Positions 8,909 to 17,539 are shown, numbered from the stretch's first letter. The stretch is 51,143 bases of DNA from Opitutales bacterium (GCA_020831485.1 JAFIGG010000019.1:1-51143), one strand, 5' to 3'. Notes: a model not told the origin generated them from the sequence alone. Translations and numbers: made by a program.

Positions 8909-9622
8909 ATGAGTGCTGAATGGCTAACCGGACTGCTGGTCCTTCAAGACCGCGATTTAAAATGCGAGAATTTCCGTAAGCAGCTGGAGGCTGTCCCCTA
9001 CGAGATCAGCAAAGAAGAACAGGCGATCGCCCGGGAGCGGGAAGCGCTCGAAGCGGCAAAGAGGGAATTGAAGGAATTGGTATTGCAGCGCGAGGCTGCC
9101 GAAGGGGAGATTGATTCCCTTGAGGCCGCTGTTGTCCGTTACAAGACTCAGCAAATGCAGGTCAAAAAGAATGAAGAGTACACAGCCCTGCAGCACGAGA
9201 TCGACAACCATCAGGCGAAAGTCGGTGAGCATGAGGATGTGGTGCTTGGGTTGATGGATGCCATCGAAGCGAAGGAGGCACAAAATAAGGCCTTGGAGTC
9301 CGAGGGGAACGAGCGCATTCAGGTAATGGAAGCCCATATTCAGCGTCTGCGAGCGAGTGAAGACAGCTACCGAAAAGACCTCGAGGAGGCCGAGCAGGCA
9401 CTGGAACAGGCGCGGGCTGGTATCGATGAAGACGTGGCAAAGTCCTACGCATTTGTGAAGACTCAGGTCAAGCGCGGGCCCTACGTTGTGGAGCTCGAGG
9501 GCGGTACCCGCTGTTCGGGTTGCCACCTCAAGGTCTCCGGCGAAGTCGAAGCGACAGCCCGGCGGGGCAAGGAGCGCGTGCGCTGTGACAACTGCGGGCG
9601 CATGGTGTTTTTTATTCGCTGA
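8909..9622 (+). CDS. Coiled-coil protein with C-terminal C4 zinc ribbon (CT398/DUF-type)
   Basis: A 237-residue protein. Residues about 10-170 form a long charged antiparallel coiled coil with heptad-like Leu/Glu/Lys patterning ('IDSLEAAVVRYKTQQMQVKK'). The end is a zinc ribbon with two CxxC pairs: 'CSGCHLKVSG' and 'VRCDNCGRMVFF'. This is the layout of the widespread bacterial coiled-coil/zinc-ribbon family that includes chlamydial CT398, for which binding to sigma-54 and secretion components has been reported; a general role is not settled. The stop is 3 bases before the ATG of the DegT aminotransferase gene, so the two are probably cotranslated, although no functional link is obvious. Confidence 0.8.
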   Translation: MSAEWLTGLLVLQDRDLKCENFRKQLEAVPYEISKEEQAIAREREALEAAKRELKELVLQREAAEGEIDSLEAAVVRYKTQQMQVKKNEEYTALQHEIDNHQAKVGEHEDVVLGLMDAIEAKEAQNKALESEGNERIQVMEAHIQRLRASEDSYRKDLEEAEQALEQARAGIDEDVAKSYAFVKTQVKRGPYVVELEGGTRCSGCHLKVSGEVEATARRGKERVRCDNCGRMVFFIR

Positions 9623-9625
9623 TGC

Positions 9626-10759
9626 ATGCGCATTTATCTCTCGCCCCCCGAAGTTTCTGAAGCCGATATCGAAGCGGTTGTCGCTGCGATGCGGTCCGGT
9701 TGGATCGCGCCGGCCGGGCCCGCTTTGGCAAGGTTTGAGGAAGGGCTGAGTGTGCTTTGTGGACGTCGGTATGCCGTCGCCTTGAGCAGCGGCACTGCCG
9801 CTTTGCACTTGGCGCTGAAGTCTGCGGGCGTGTGCCCAGGCGACTTGGTTCTCCTGCCCACCATGAGTTTTGCCGCTCCTGCCTTTGCCGTTCGCTACTG
9901 CGGGGCAGAGCCTTTCTGGATCGATGTCGATCCGGAGAATTGGCAGCTGGATCCTTCGTTGCTGGCTTCGGCCGTCGACGAATTGCAGCGGCAGGGTCGC
10001 CGGATCGGTGCGGTGGTGGGTGTTGATCTCTATGGGCAATGCGGTGACTGGGCAGCGGTATCGAGGATCTGTGCAGAAGCAGAGATTCCCTTTATCGAGG
10101 ACGCGGCGGAGGCTCTGGGAGCAGGAACCTGTTTAGAGGACGGCTCGATTCGTCCTGCCGGGAGCTGGGGCCAAGCGGGCATCTTTTCTTTCAATGGTAA
10201 CAAAATCCTGACCACCAGCGGTGGGGGGATGTGGGTCGGCGATGATGAGCAACTCGCAGCCAAGGTGCGAAAATGGGCTTCTCAGTCCCGCGAACCCGTG
10301 GTGCATTACGAGCACCACGAGCTTGGCTACAACTACCGAATGAGTAATTTGCTGGCGGCCCTGGGTTGTTCTCAGTTGGAGTCCCTGCGAGACCGTATTG
10401 AGCGCCGTAAATCGATTTTTAAGCGCTATGGGGCTGCCTTTGATGGAGTGGACGGGTTTTCCCTGATGCCGGTGCCTGCATCCAGCCGGCCCAACTATTG
10501 GTTGAGTTGCTTTACTGTGGATCCCAAACAGTCTGGCGTCTCAGCAAATGAGGTTCAAATGGCGCTGCACGGGGCGGGTATTGAATCGCGCCCACTCTGG
10601 AAACCCTTGCACCGGCAGACCGTCTTTGTCGGGACTGGCAATCGCTTAACGGGTGTTGCTGATCAGCTGTTTGCAGACGGTCTCTGCTTGCCTTCCGGAG
10701 CAGGCTTGACCCTCTCGGAACAAGAGGAAATTATCGACCGAATCAGGGCACTTTTGTGA
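9626..10759 (+). CDS. DegT/DnrJ/EryC1-family PLP-dependent sugar aminotransferase
   Basis: A 377-residue fold-type I aminotransferase. It has the family start 'IYLSPPEVSEADIEAVVAAM' and 'SGWIAPAGPALARFEE', the phosphate-binding 'SSGTAALHLAL', 'IPFIEDAAEALGA', and the PLP lysine in 'FSFNGNKILTTSGGG' (K193). 'HHELGYNYRMSNLLAALG' follows. Enzymes of this type transaminate keto-sugar nucleotides, commonly UDP-4-keto sugars, for glycans. The next gene encodes a polyprenyl-phosphate sugar-1-phosphate transferase; the same pairing occurs in PglE/PglC-type pathways, so the product is likely an amino sugar nucleotide used to start a surface glycan. No dehydratase or acetyltransferase partner lies in the window. 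Confidence 0.88.
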   Translation: MRIYLSPPEVSEADIEAVVAAMRSGWIAPAGPALARFEEGLSVLCGRRYAVALSSGTAALHLALKSAGVCPGDLVLLPTMSFAAPAFAVRYCGAEPFWIDVDPENWQLDPSLLASAVDELQRQGRRIGAVVGVDLYGQCGDWAAVSRICAEAEIPFIEDAAEALGAGTCLEDGSIRPAGSWGQAGIFSFNGNKILTTSGGGMWVGDDEQLAAKVRKWASQSREPVVHYEHHELGYNYRMSNLLAALGCSQLESLRDRIERRKSIFKRYGAAFDGVDGFSLMPVPASSRPNYWLSCFTVDPKQSGVSANEVQMALHGAGIESRPLWKPLHRQTVFVGTGNRLTGVADQLFADGLCLPSGAGLTLSEQEEIIDRIRALL

Positions 10760-10874
10760 TCTCTTTATGAGCTTTATGTTCTTCTTGTTAAAACTGATTA
10801 AAATTGGGTGGAATTTTTGCTTTTGTCTGGCCTGTCCCAGGCGCCGGTCTAAGGTTTTTTCCTTTTGAGAGTCT

Positions 10875-12278
10875 ATGGGATACCGCAAAGCCAAAAATAA
10901 CTCGATCTTCTTCACTTTGCTGGTGCTGGTGCTGGACGTGCTTGTGCTTTCAGGCATTTACGCAATATCCATTCTCGTCAGACAGGAGGTTTTTGGCACC
11001 GGAGGGCGAATGGAATGGGAGGTGATGGCAGCCATCGTCACCGCTACAGTCGCGCCTCTGGCAATGGTCGGTGGGTACAACCGTTATACACAAATGACCT
11101 CCGCCCGCTTTCTGAGTGAACATGCGGTTGCCTCGTTCATTTCGCTATTGCTGGGGTTTACGGTCGTCTTTGCCTTTACTACTTTTGGCCAGACCCTCAA
11201 TGCTGCCCGGGGCAACGTTGGCATCACTCTGGTCTGTTTTCCCGTGCTGTCCATCCTGTATCGGGCAGGCTTGTCCCAGCGGGTCCAGCGTTCGTTGGCA
11301 GGCCAGGTTCTTTTTGTAGTGGGTGATGGCACCCTCGCGAAGGACTTTCTCCGTATGTTGAGGGTTTTTAGTTGGCCGGGTGAAGTGCATTTTTTTGCAA
11401 CCCATCCCAAGCGTGTGGGTCAACCACTCGTTGAAAAGGACCCGCAGTCGCCAACCTTGCGCGGCGACTTAAATACGGCGGTGAGTGAACAGCTCCAGCG
11501 TTTAACAGCCGTGGTAATTGCTGCGCAGAGTGAGGAACTCACTAGCCGGCAGCGTCAGCAATTGATGGAAATCCATTTTCGGGAAACAGTTGCTCAGAGC
11601 TTTTATTCCTTTTGCTCTACTTATTGGAAGTTTGTTCCGACCTCCCAGTTGTCGCTTTGGTGGGTCATCGACGATGGCTTTCGCCTCAACCGTGACTTTA
11701 CCTTTGAGCGTTTCAAGCGTTTGTTCGATGTGATCCTCAGTGGATTGGGTTTACTGGTGCTGGCACCTTTGTTCGCAGTGGTCGCTCTGGTAATTCGAAT
11801 GGAAAGCAAAGGTCCGGCGATATTTCGCCAGCTGCGTGTGGGCCTGGGTGAGCAGACTTTTACTGTCTACAAATTCCGCAGCATGCAGGTGGGCTCTCAA
11901 AATGGGGACAAGTACACCCGTGAGCAGGATCAACGAATTACCAGAATCGGCGCGTTTCTACGGAAATCCCGAATCGACGAGCTGCCACAATTATGGAATG
12001 TGCTGAAGGGTGATATGAGCCTTATCGGCCCCCGCGCGGAATGGGTTGACCTGGTCAAGGATTACGAAATCAAGATTCCCTATTACCACTTCCGTCACCT
12101 TGTTCGCCCGGGCATCACCGGTTGGGCACAAGTCAATTATCCCTACGGCGCCAACCTTCAGGATACCATAGAGAAGTTGAAATACGATCTCTACTACGTT
12201 CGCCATTACAGCTTTACACTCGACCTGGCGATCGTGCTGAAGACCATTTACACCATGATTGGCGGCAAGGGGCGGTAG
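10875..12278 (+). CDS. Polyprenyl-phosphate sugar phosphotransferase (exopolysaccharide-initiating)
   Basis: A 467-residue membrane protein. The N-terminal third has about four hydrophobic segments (for example around 13-31 and 48-68). A soluble middle domain follows, and then the bacterial sugar transferase domain from about residue 278: 'FKRLFDVILSGLGLLVLAPLF', 'FRQLRVGLGEQTFTVYKFRSM', 'DELPQLWNVLKGDMSLIGPR' and 'RPGITGWAQVN'. The enzyme moves a sugar-1-phosphate from a nucleotide sugar to undecaprenyl phosphate and so starts exopolysaccharide, O-antigen or glycan synthesis. The DegT aminotransferase just upstream may supply the activated sugar. A 115-base AT-richer gap lies between the two genes, so a separate promoter is possible. 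Confidence 0.9.
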   Translation: MGYRKAKNNSIFFTLLVLVLDVLVLSGIYAISILVRQEVFGTGGRMEWEVMAAIVTATVAPLAMVGGYNRYTQMTSARFLSEHAVASFISLLLGFTVVFAFTTFGQTLNAARGNVGITLVCFPVLSILYRAGLSQRVQRSLAGQVLFVVGDGTLAKDFLRMLRVFSWPGEVHFFATHPKRVGQPLVEKDPQSPTLRGDLNTAVSEQLQRLTAVVIAAQSEELTSRQRQQLMEIHFRETVAQSFYSFCSTYWKFVPTSQLSLWWVIDDGFRLNRDFTFERFKRLFDVILSGLGLLVLAPLFAVVALVIRMESKGPAIFRQLRVGLGEQTFTVYKFRSMQVGSQNGDKYTREQDQRITRIGAFLRKSRIDELPQLWNVLKGDMSLIGPRAEWVDLVKDYEIKIPYYHFRHLVRPGITGWAQVNYPYGANLQDTIEKLKYDLYYVRHYSFTLDLAIVLKTIYTMIGGKGR

Positions 12279-12295
12279 GGCGCGCCAGCGCTGAG

Positions 12296-12380
12296 TTGGT
12301 TTTCGTTGAGTGTTTCTTGGTTTTCGCTTGGGCCCGACGGAGCGAGCCCCTCCAAGGCGCGTGTCATCATATTTGGAGGG
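12296..12380. repeat. Intergenic short repeats and 8-bp inverted repeat (REP-like candidate)
   Basis: Between the sugar transferase stop and the tRNA are two direct copies of TTGGTTTTCG (12296-12305 and 12317-12326). They are followed by an inverted repeat CCCTCCAA (12348-12355) / TTGGAGGG (12373-12380) with a 17-base loop. The GC-rich 'CGACGGAGCGAGCCCCTCC' arm resembles dispersed intergenic palindromes I associate with Verrucomicrobia. No T-tract follows on either strand, so it is not an obvious intrinsic terminator. It might be a decayed repetitive element or a bidirectional terminator for the two convergent genes. Its repeat status can only be settled against the whole genome. Confidence 0.4.
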
Positions 12381-12425
12381 CCGGCCACCTGCGTAGTCTA
12401 TACGAGCTGAGTATTAGCCAGAAAG

Positions 12426-12509
12426 TACCCGGGGCGGGGCTCGAACCCGCACGTCCTTGCGGACAAAGGATTTTAAGTCCTCAGCGTCTACCGATTCCGC
12501 CACCCGGGC
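12426..12509 (-). tRNA. tRNA-Leu (anticodon TAA)
   Basis: Read on the minus strand, an 84-base cloverleaf begins GCCCGGGTGGCGGAATCGGT. The acceptor stem GCCCGGG pairs with CCCGGGT (one G-U at position 1-72), with discriminator A73. The anticodon stem-loop GGACTTAAAATCC gives TAA. A variable arm TTGTCCGCAAGGACG of class II size and a T-arm GCGGG TTCGAGC CCCGC follow. The long variable arm and A73 are leucine identity features. CCA is not encoded. The tRNA converges on the sugar transferase gene and is divergent from gcvH. Confidence 0.97.
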
Positions 12510-12645
12510 GTCTGGGTCTTGAAGCTTAAGACCGACGGAACAGGGAAGGGACTTTGACGTTGTCGGGACAGGCCGCAAGTCAAAACAGGTTTGCGGGATT
12601 TTCCCGTTGCAAGGGCTGGCATTGGTGCTCATTCATTGAAGTAAC

Positions 12646-13029
12646 ATGAGCGAAATTCCGCAGGATCTAAAATATACCAAAGACCACGAATGGATTCAGC
12701 TGGCCGACGACGGCACAGCCCTGATTGGCATCACTGATTATGCTCAGGAAAGCTTGGGTGACGTTACCTTTGTTGAACTGCCTGAGGTTGGTGACAGCTT
12801 TGAGAGTGGAGATACCTTTGGGGTGGTTGAGTCCGTGAAGGCCGCCAGTGACCTCTATATGCCGGTTTCCGGTGAAATTGTCGAAATTAACGATGCCCTC
12901 GAAGGGGAACCTGAGCTCGTCAATCGTTCACCTTATAAAGAGGCTTGGTTGATCAAGGTTCAGTTGGCGGACGATGCCAATACCGACGATCTGCTTTCCG
13001 CAGACTCCTATCGCGAAATTGCGGGTTAA
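12646..13029 (+). CDS. gcvH: Glycine cleavage system H protein
   Basis: A 127-residue lipoyl carrier. The family pattern is complete: 'YTKDHEWIQL' at the start, 'ITDYAQESLGDVTFVELPEVG', and the lipoylation loop 'GVVESVKAASDLYMPVSGEI' with K65 as the modified lysine. The C-terminal 'GWLIK' equivalent reads 'AWLIKVQL'. GcvH shuttles the aminomethyl group between GcvP, GcvT and Lpd, and in many bacteria also takes part in lipoate transfer. No gcvT, gcvP or lipoate genes are next to it here. It ends 11 bases before the convergent asd stop. Confidence 0.97.
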   Translation: MSEIPQDLKYTKDHEWIQLADDGTALIGITDYAQESLGDVTFVELPEVGDSFESGDTFGVVESVKAASDLYMPVSGEIVEINDALEGEPELVNRSPYKEAWLIKVQLADDANTDDLLSADSYREIAG

Positions 13030-13040
13030 GCTTTTGCAGC

Positions 13041-14039
13041 TCAGCGCGGCAGAGCTTCCGCAATCTGAATGGCGTTGAGTGCGGCGCCCTTGAGGATCTG
13101 GTCGCCGGCGACGAAAAAGCTCAATCCGTTCTCAAGTGCCGAATCGACTCGGAGGCGTCCGACTGCGCAATTGTTTACCCCAGTGCAGGCTTGTGGGGTG
13201 GGATAGCGGTTGCTGGCGGGGTCGTCGACCAGGTCCACTCCATCCGCATCTTCAATCGCTTTGCGCGCCTTGGCCAGGTCGACCGGTCGCTCAAACTCGG
13301 CATTGATTGCAATGGAGTGCGCGCGCATTACCGGCACGCGAACACAGGTGGTTGAAATCGCCAGATTGCCGAGACCCATAATCTTGCGACTCTCGTTGGC
13401 CATCTTGTGCTCCTCCTTGGTATAGCCGTCTTCGAGAAAGACGTCCACATGTGGGAAGAGATTGAAGGCGATGGGGTGGGCGTAGACTTCCGGTGTTGCC
13501 GTCTCGCCGTTGACCCATGCGCGGATCTGCTTTTCCAGTTCGACCATGCCCTTGACGCCGGAGCCGGAGACAGCCTGGTATGTCGCGGCAAAAAAGCGCT
13601 TCAAGCCGAAGGCTTTGTGCAAAGGATTCAAGCCCATTAGGGCAATTGCAGTGGAACAATTCGGATTGGCAATTAGACCCTTGTGTTCCCTGAGTACATG
13701 GGCATTGACCTCGGGAACGACAAGAGGAACATTGGCATCAGTGCGGAAGGCAGAGGAGTTGTCTATCACCACGCAACCGCGCCGAACCGCTTCGGGTGCG
13801 AGGTCCCGGCTGATACTTGCACCGGCACTGAAAAAGACGATGTCGAGCCCGTCAAATGCCTCTGGACGGGTTTCCTGAATCGAAATCTCCTTGCCCTTGA
13901 AGGCCATGGTTTTTCCCGCCGAGCGGGCAGAAGCCAACAGGCGCAGCTCTTTCACCGGAAAACTGCGGGATTCGAGGAGCGTGATCAGTTCTTGACCAAC
14001 CGCTCCTGTTGCGCCGACGATACCAATCGTATATGCCAT
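13041..14039 (-). CDS. asd: Aspartate-semialdehyde dehydrogenase
   Basis: A 332-residue enzyme that makes aspartate semialdehyde from aspartyl phosphate, on the path to lysine, diaminopimelate, threonine and methionine. The NADP-binding start 'YTIGIVGATGAVGQELITLL' fixes the ATG at 14039 (the frame is open further upstream, but that extension is unlike the family). 'FFSAGASIS' and 'IDNSSAFR' are family motifs. The catalytic cysteine is in 'IANPNCSTAIALMGL'. 'CVRVPVMRAHSIAINAEF' carries the substrate-binding residues. Its start region overlaps by 7 bases the proposed start of the divergent L,D-transpeptidase-like gene. Confidence 0.96.
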   Translation of the reverse strand: MAYTIGIVGATGAVGQELITLLESRSFPVKELRLLASARSAGKTMAFKGKEISIQETRPEAFDGLDIVFFSAGASISRDLAPEAVRRGCVVIDNSSAFRTDANVPLVVPEVNAHVLREHKGLIANPNCSTAIALMGLNPLHKAFGLKRFFAATYQAVSGSGVKGMVELEKQIRAWVNGETATPEVYAHPIAFNLFPHVDVFLEDGYTKEEHKMANESRKIMGLGNLAISTTCVRVPVMRAHSIAINAEFERPVDLAKARKAIEDADGVDLVDDPASNRYPTPQACTGVNNCAVGRLRVDSALENGLSFFVAGDQILKGAALNAIQIAEALPR

Positions 14040-14620
14040 GGTTAAATATTGAGGAGGATTCAGCTTTTGTCCAATCGCTGCGACAGCAGCAAATTGAGCC
14101 AACAGACGTTGTGATCTTGTATTCTCATTGCGAGCAAAAACTGATCTGGTGGAAGCGCTCTGGAGAGGCCCGCGCCTTTCCTGCCTCCGCTTCTCCGCTA
14201 CCTATGAGTGCCGTTGAGGGTTCTCTGGCAACGCCACCAGGGCTGCATCGGGTAGCCGAGAAATACGGGGATGGGGCAGCGGATGGCTCCGTCTTTATCG
14301 GCCGCCGCTTGCAGCCGGAGCGCTATTGGGAACGGAGCGACGCTGGGCCCGATCAGAAAGCTTTGGTGACGACCCGTATTCTTCGCCTGGCTGGCCTCCA
14401 GCCGAGTATAAATGCGGGCGAGGGCCTGGACAGTTTTGAGCGCTTCATCTACATTCATGGCACCAATCACCCGGAGCGTTTTCCCGCGCACGGCAGCTGC
14501 GGATGCATAGTTCTGTTGGATGAGGATTTGAAATGGCTGTATGAGCAGACTCCGCTGGAAAGCCAGGTCTGGATTCAGCAGGATCCGTTTGATTTTCAGG
14601 CAGAATCTGTTTTCGCTTAA
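14033..14620 (+). CDS. L,D-transpeptidase (YkuD)-like protein without an obvious signal peptide
   Basis: A protein of about 195 residues. The C-terminal part holds the YkuD catalytic signature as 'IYIHGTNHPERFPAHGSCGCI': H142-G-T, then S155-C-G-C158, with C158 as the expected nucleophile. YkuD enzymes form 3-3 peptidoglycan crosslinks or attach lipoproteins to the wall. Oddities: the usual SHGC is SCGC, the arginine after the cysteine is replaced (CIV instead of CIR), and no signal peptide or membrane segment is seen from the ATG at 14033. A GAGGAGG lies inside the frame at 14051 with no usable in-frame start at the right distance. The gene is divergent from asd and overlaps its start, which fits a cell-wall/DAP link. 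The start is uncertain. Confidence 0.68.
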   Translation: MPWLNIEEDSAFVQSLRQQQIEPTDVVILYSHCEQKLIWWKRSGEARAFPASASPLPMSAVEGSLATPPGLHRVAEKYGDGAADGSVFIGRRLQPERYWERSDAGPDQKALVTTRILRLAGLQPSINAGEGLDSFERFIYIHGTNHPERFPAHGSCGCIVLLDEDLKWLYEQTPLESQVWIQQDPFDFQAESVFA

Positions 14621-14676
14621 TACCTTGCTTCGGAGGCTTTGAACTGCCTGAACGCATACACACCTCGACACCTTTT

Positions 14677-15612
14677 ATGATCACACAGTTTTCCGCCCAA
14701 ACTTTCCGCAACCGTTTGACCATCGCCGTTGTGCTTCTGCTGTTTGCCGTTGCCTCCCAGGCTGAGCAAAGGTCTTCGCGAACTTTGGATCAGGCTCCTG
14801 AGCGTCGTGGCGACTCTGTTTCGGTTTACGAGCAGCGTCTGATTGAGATCGTTCTCGAAGAGCAGCGCCTGGAGCGTTATGTAGCCCGTGAAGATGCTGA
14901 ATATTCTGAGGCGCAGCGGCGCTTCCACGCAGTTTCCCGTCAGTACCTTACCCTGATTGCCAATAACCCGGATCAGCTGGAGCCTCGTCTACTCTATGGC
15001 AAGCTGCTGAACCGTTACGGTGACGGCTTGGGGGCCCTGGAGCAATTCCATGCGGCTTTGGATATCAATCCAGACGTCCCCATGGCCTATCAGCAGCTGT
15101 CGGTGATCTACGCCGAAGAGGGCGATTACGGCACGGCATTCGCCTATGCGTTGGAAGCTGTCGAGAGAGACCCGTCGGAAGCCGTCTATCATTATGGCAT
15201 CGGGGAACTGATCACATATTTCCGCGATGAAATGGTCGCGGACGAAGTTAACAATGCGGAAGAACTGGACGCGCAGATGATCCGTGCCTTTGCCCAGGCC
15301 GCCGAGCTTAAACCCGCGTCGGTCAGCATGCAATTCCGCTACGGAGAGTCTTATTACGATATGATGGATCCCGATTGGGAAGGGGCCCTGAAGCAATGGC
15401 GTCGCATGGCGGAGACGCTTGGCGAATTCATGGGCGACACGGAGCGGGATGCCTTGAGGTTACACACAGCGCGGGTGTTGGCCGAGTTGGGACGGATGGA
15501 TGAAGCCCGTGAGGAAGCGGATCGTGTGACAAAATCCGGCCTACTGCCCACCCGGGACGACCTGATTCGGCAGTTTGACGAGTGGATTGAAAGAGAGGGG
15601 GAGGATGACTGA
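14677..15612 (+). CDS. Secreted/periplasmic TPR-repeat protein
   Basis: A 311-residue protein with a signal peptide (hydrophobic 'LTIAVVLLLFAVASQAEQ', likely cleaved after about residue 29). TPR-like helices follow: 'PDQLEPRLLYGKLLNRYGDG', 'ALEQFHAALDINPDVPMAYQ', 'QLSVIYAEEGDYGTAFAYAL' and 'EAVERDPSEAVYHYGIGELI'. TPR proteins act as protein-protein scaffolds; no enzymatic motif is seen. Its last 8 bases overlap the start of mnmA, so the two are translationally coupled, although a functional link between a periplasmic scaffold and a tRNA-modifying enzyme is not evident. Confidence 0.75.
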   Translation: MITQFSAQTFRNRLTIAVVLLLFAVASQAEQRSSRTLDQAPERRGDSVSVYEQRLIEIVLEEQRLERYVAREDAEYSEAQRRFHAVSRQYLTLIANNPDQLEPRLLYGKLLNRYGDGLGALEQFHAALDINPDVPMAYQQLSVIYAEEGDYGTAFAYALEAVERDPSEAVYHYGIGELITYFRDEMVADEVNNAEELDAQMIRAFAQAAELKPASVSMQFRYGESYYDMMDPDWEGALKQWRRMAETLGEFMGDTERDALRLHTARVLAELGRMDEAREEADRVTKSGLLPTRDDLIRQFDEWIEREGEDD

Positions 15613-16687
15613 GGTTTCGTCATCGCCCAAACCAAGGCTTTTGGTCGCTTTGTCCGGAGGAGTCGACAGTGCGGTTGCTGCCTGGCGTCTGCAGCAGGCT
15701 GGACATCCCATTGAAGCGGCCTATATGAAGAACTGGATCAACGAGGAGCAGGTTTTTGGGAACTGTCCCTGGATGCAGGACATAGAGGACGCGCGCGCAG
15801 TCTGTGACCATCTGGGGGTTCCCTTCCAGGTGATCAATTTTATGGATGCCTACCGCGAGCGCGTCGTCAGCTACCTGGTGGATGGCTATGCAAAAGGGCT
15901 GACGCCCAATCCCGATGTCATGTGCAACCGTGAAATGAAATTCGGTGTGCTGCTGGATTGGGCTCTGGAAAACGGTTTCGATGGGGTGGCGACCGGTCAC
16001 TATGCGCGCAGAAAGGGCGACCGGATCTTTGAAGGGGTGGATAAGAACAAGGATCAGAGTTACTTTCTGGCGCTCCTGCGTCCGGATCAGCGGGACCGTG
16101 CCTGGTTCCCGGTAGGCGATTTGACAAAGCCGGAATTACGTGACTTGGCGGAATCCATCGGCTTGCCCAATGCGGAAAAAAAAGACAGCCAGGGCATCTG
16201 CTTCATCGGTGAAGTGAAGATCAATGATTTTCTGGAGAAGTTTATCGAAGACCGTCCCGGTGATATCGTGAATCCAGAAGGCAGGAAGCTGGGGGAACAC
16301 CGTGGATTGCACCGCTACACGCTTGGCCAGCGACGGGGAATTGGAATCCCTTCCAATGCCGACAACGAATTTTACGTGGTCATCGGGAAAAATCTCGAAG
16401 CTAATGAGCTGGTGGTCGCCTTCGAAAGCTCGAAACCTGATGCTATCTGGGCTGAGTCCGCAACGGTCCGTCACTTGAGTTGGGTGTCTCCGGAGCCTCC
16501 CTGGGATGGCGAACGGCTTCACGCTAAAGTGCGCTACCGCGATCGCAGTGTGCCGATGACCTTTAGCTATCGCGACGACAGGGCAGCGGAAATCCGTTTC
16601 GACGAAGCTCAGCGGGCGTTGGCGGAAGGTCAGGTCTGCGCATTTTACCGGGGCGAGGAGCTGCTCGGCGGCGGCGTTTATTTGTAG
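15605..16687 (+). CDS. mnmA: tRNA-specific 2-thiouridylase MnmA
   Basis: A 360-residue enzyme that places sulfur on U34 of tRNA-Lys, -Glu and -Gln. The PP-loop 'VALSGGVDSAVAAWRLQQAG' opens the protein. 'PNPDVMCNREMKFGVLLDWA' carries the first catalytic cysteine, and 'KKDSQGICFIGE' carries the second. 'HRYTLGQRRGIGIP' and the C-terminal beta-barrel are present. The ATG at 15605 overlaps the TPR gene and is preceded by GGGGGAGG, a good Shine-Dalgarno site. Sulfur would come from a cysteine desulfurase; a SufS-type enzyme is encoded at 26988. It ends 4 bases before the convergent M48 peptidase stop. Confidence 0.96.
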   Translation: MTEVSSSPKPRLLVALSGGVDSAVAAWRLQQAGHPIEAAYMKNWINEEQVFGNCPWMQDIEDARAVCDHLGVPFQVINFMDAYRERVVSYLVDGYAKGLTPNPDVMCNREMKFGVLLDWALENGFDGVATGHYARRKGDRIFEGVDKNKDQSYFLALLRPDQRDRAWFPVGDLTKPELRDLAESIGLPNAEKKDSQGICFIGEVKINDFLEKFIEDRPGDIVNPEGRKLGEHRGLHRYTLGQRRGIGIPSNADNEFYVVIGKNLEANELVVAFESSKPDAIWAESATVRHLSWVSPEPPWDGERLHAKVRYRDRSVPMTFSYRDDRAAEIRFDEAQRALAEGQVCAFYRGEELLGGGVYL

Positions 16688-16691
16688 TGGA

Positions 16692-17474
16692 TCAACGTCT
16701 GCGAATGCCCAGGCTCTCGGGGGGATTCGCTTTCAGTTCGGCTGCCAGACGTTCGAGGTTGCGAACGCGGTTTCCAGGGTGCGGGTGGGTCGAAAGCCAT
16801 TGCGGTGTGCGGCTGTCTGACAGTTCTTCCATCCGGCTCCAGAAGCGGGCGGCTGCGTCCGGGTCATAGCCAGCCATGAACATCAGGATGAGACCGACTT
16901 CATCGGCTTCGGTTTCGTGATGACGGCTGTAGGGCAGCATGACACCAATTTCACTGCCGAGACCATAGCCAGCCAAAATAGCGGCCTGCAGGTGCTGGTC
17001 CTGGTCGCGGATGCCATAGGCGAGGGCGGCGGCCCCAGCGATGCGGAGCAGTTCGGCCGAAACCCGCTGATTGCCGTGCTTGAGCAGCACGTGGGCGACC
17101 TCGTGGCCCATGACGACGGCCAGTTCATCTTCACTCTCAGCGAGGTCCATGATGCCAGTGTAAAACCCGATTTTGCCACCCGGCATCGCAAAGGCATTGA
17201 TAGTATCGTCTGCAAAAACAACAAATTCCCAATCAACCCTGTCCATGTAGGGTGTTGCGACTTCGGCGATTCGTTCGCCCACGCGCATCAGGGGTTCGAC
17301 ATAGGCGGGGTCGGTGGAAACGGTCATTTCCCGTTTCATCTGCTCGAACTGCCCTGCGGCTTCCGAGGCGAGCATGGATTCCGGAACCAGCGTGGGGCCG
17401 GTGGCGCAACCGCCGAGGATCAGCGCGAAGCATAGTGCGGAGAGACGAATACACGCGGAGTAAGCCTTTTTCAT
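16692..17474 (-). CDS. M48-family zinc metallopeptidase, lipoprotein
   Basis: A 260-residue periplasmic peptidase of the BepA/LoiP (M48C) type. The ATG at 17474 begins a lipoprotein signal with lipobox 'ALILGGC' (C23). The active site is 'VVMGHEVAHVLLKHG' (HEVAH, 124-128), and the third zinc ligand is in 'SRHHETEADEVGL'. 'INAFAMPGGKIGFYTGIMDL' precedes it, as is usual for the family. M48C peptidases degrade or help assemble outer-membrane proteins under envelope stress. lspA, which encodes the enzyme that would process its own lipoprotein signal, lies 65 bases upstream on the same strand. Confidence 0.92.
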   Translation of the reverse strand: MKKAYSACIRLSALCFALILGGCATGPTLVPESMLASEAAGQFEQMKREMTVSTDPAYVEPLMRVGERIAEVATPYMDRVDWEFVVFADDTINAFAMPGGKIGFYTGIMDLAESEDELAVVMGHEVAHVLLKHGNQRVSAELLRIAGAAALAYGIRDQDQHLQAAILAGYGLGSEIGVMLPYSRHHETEADEVGLILMFMAGYDPDAAARFWSRMEELSDSRTPQWLSTHPHPGNRVRNLERLAAELKANPPESLGIRRR

Positions 17475-17539
17475 TGCTGCCAATCTAAGCTTGGCAAAGC
17501 GCAGGTCAATGCCCGCATACTGCAATATTTAGCGCTCGC

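Noticed and set aside
14051-14057. GAGGAGG as a Shine-Dalgarno site for the L,D-transpeptidase-like gene
   Set aside because: The only start codon at a suitable distance (TTG at 14067) is in another frame that soon stops; in-frame starts lie upstream.
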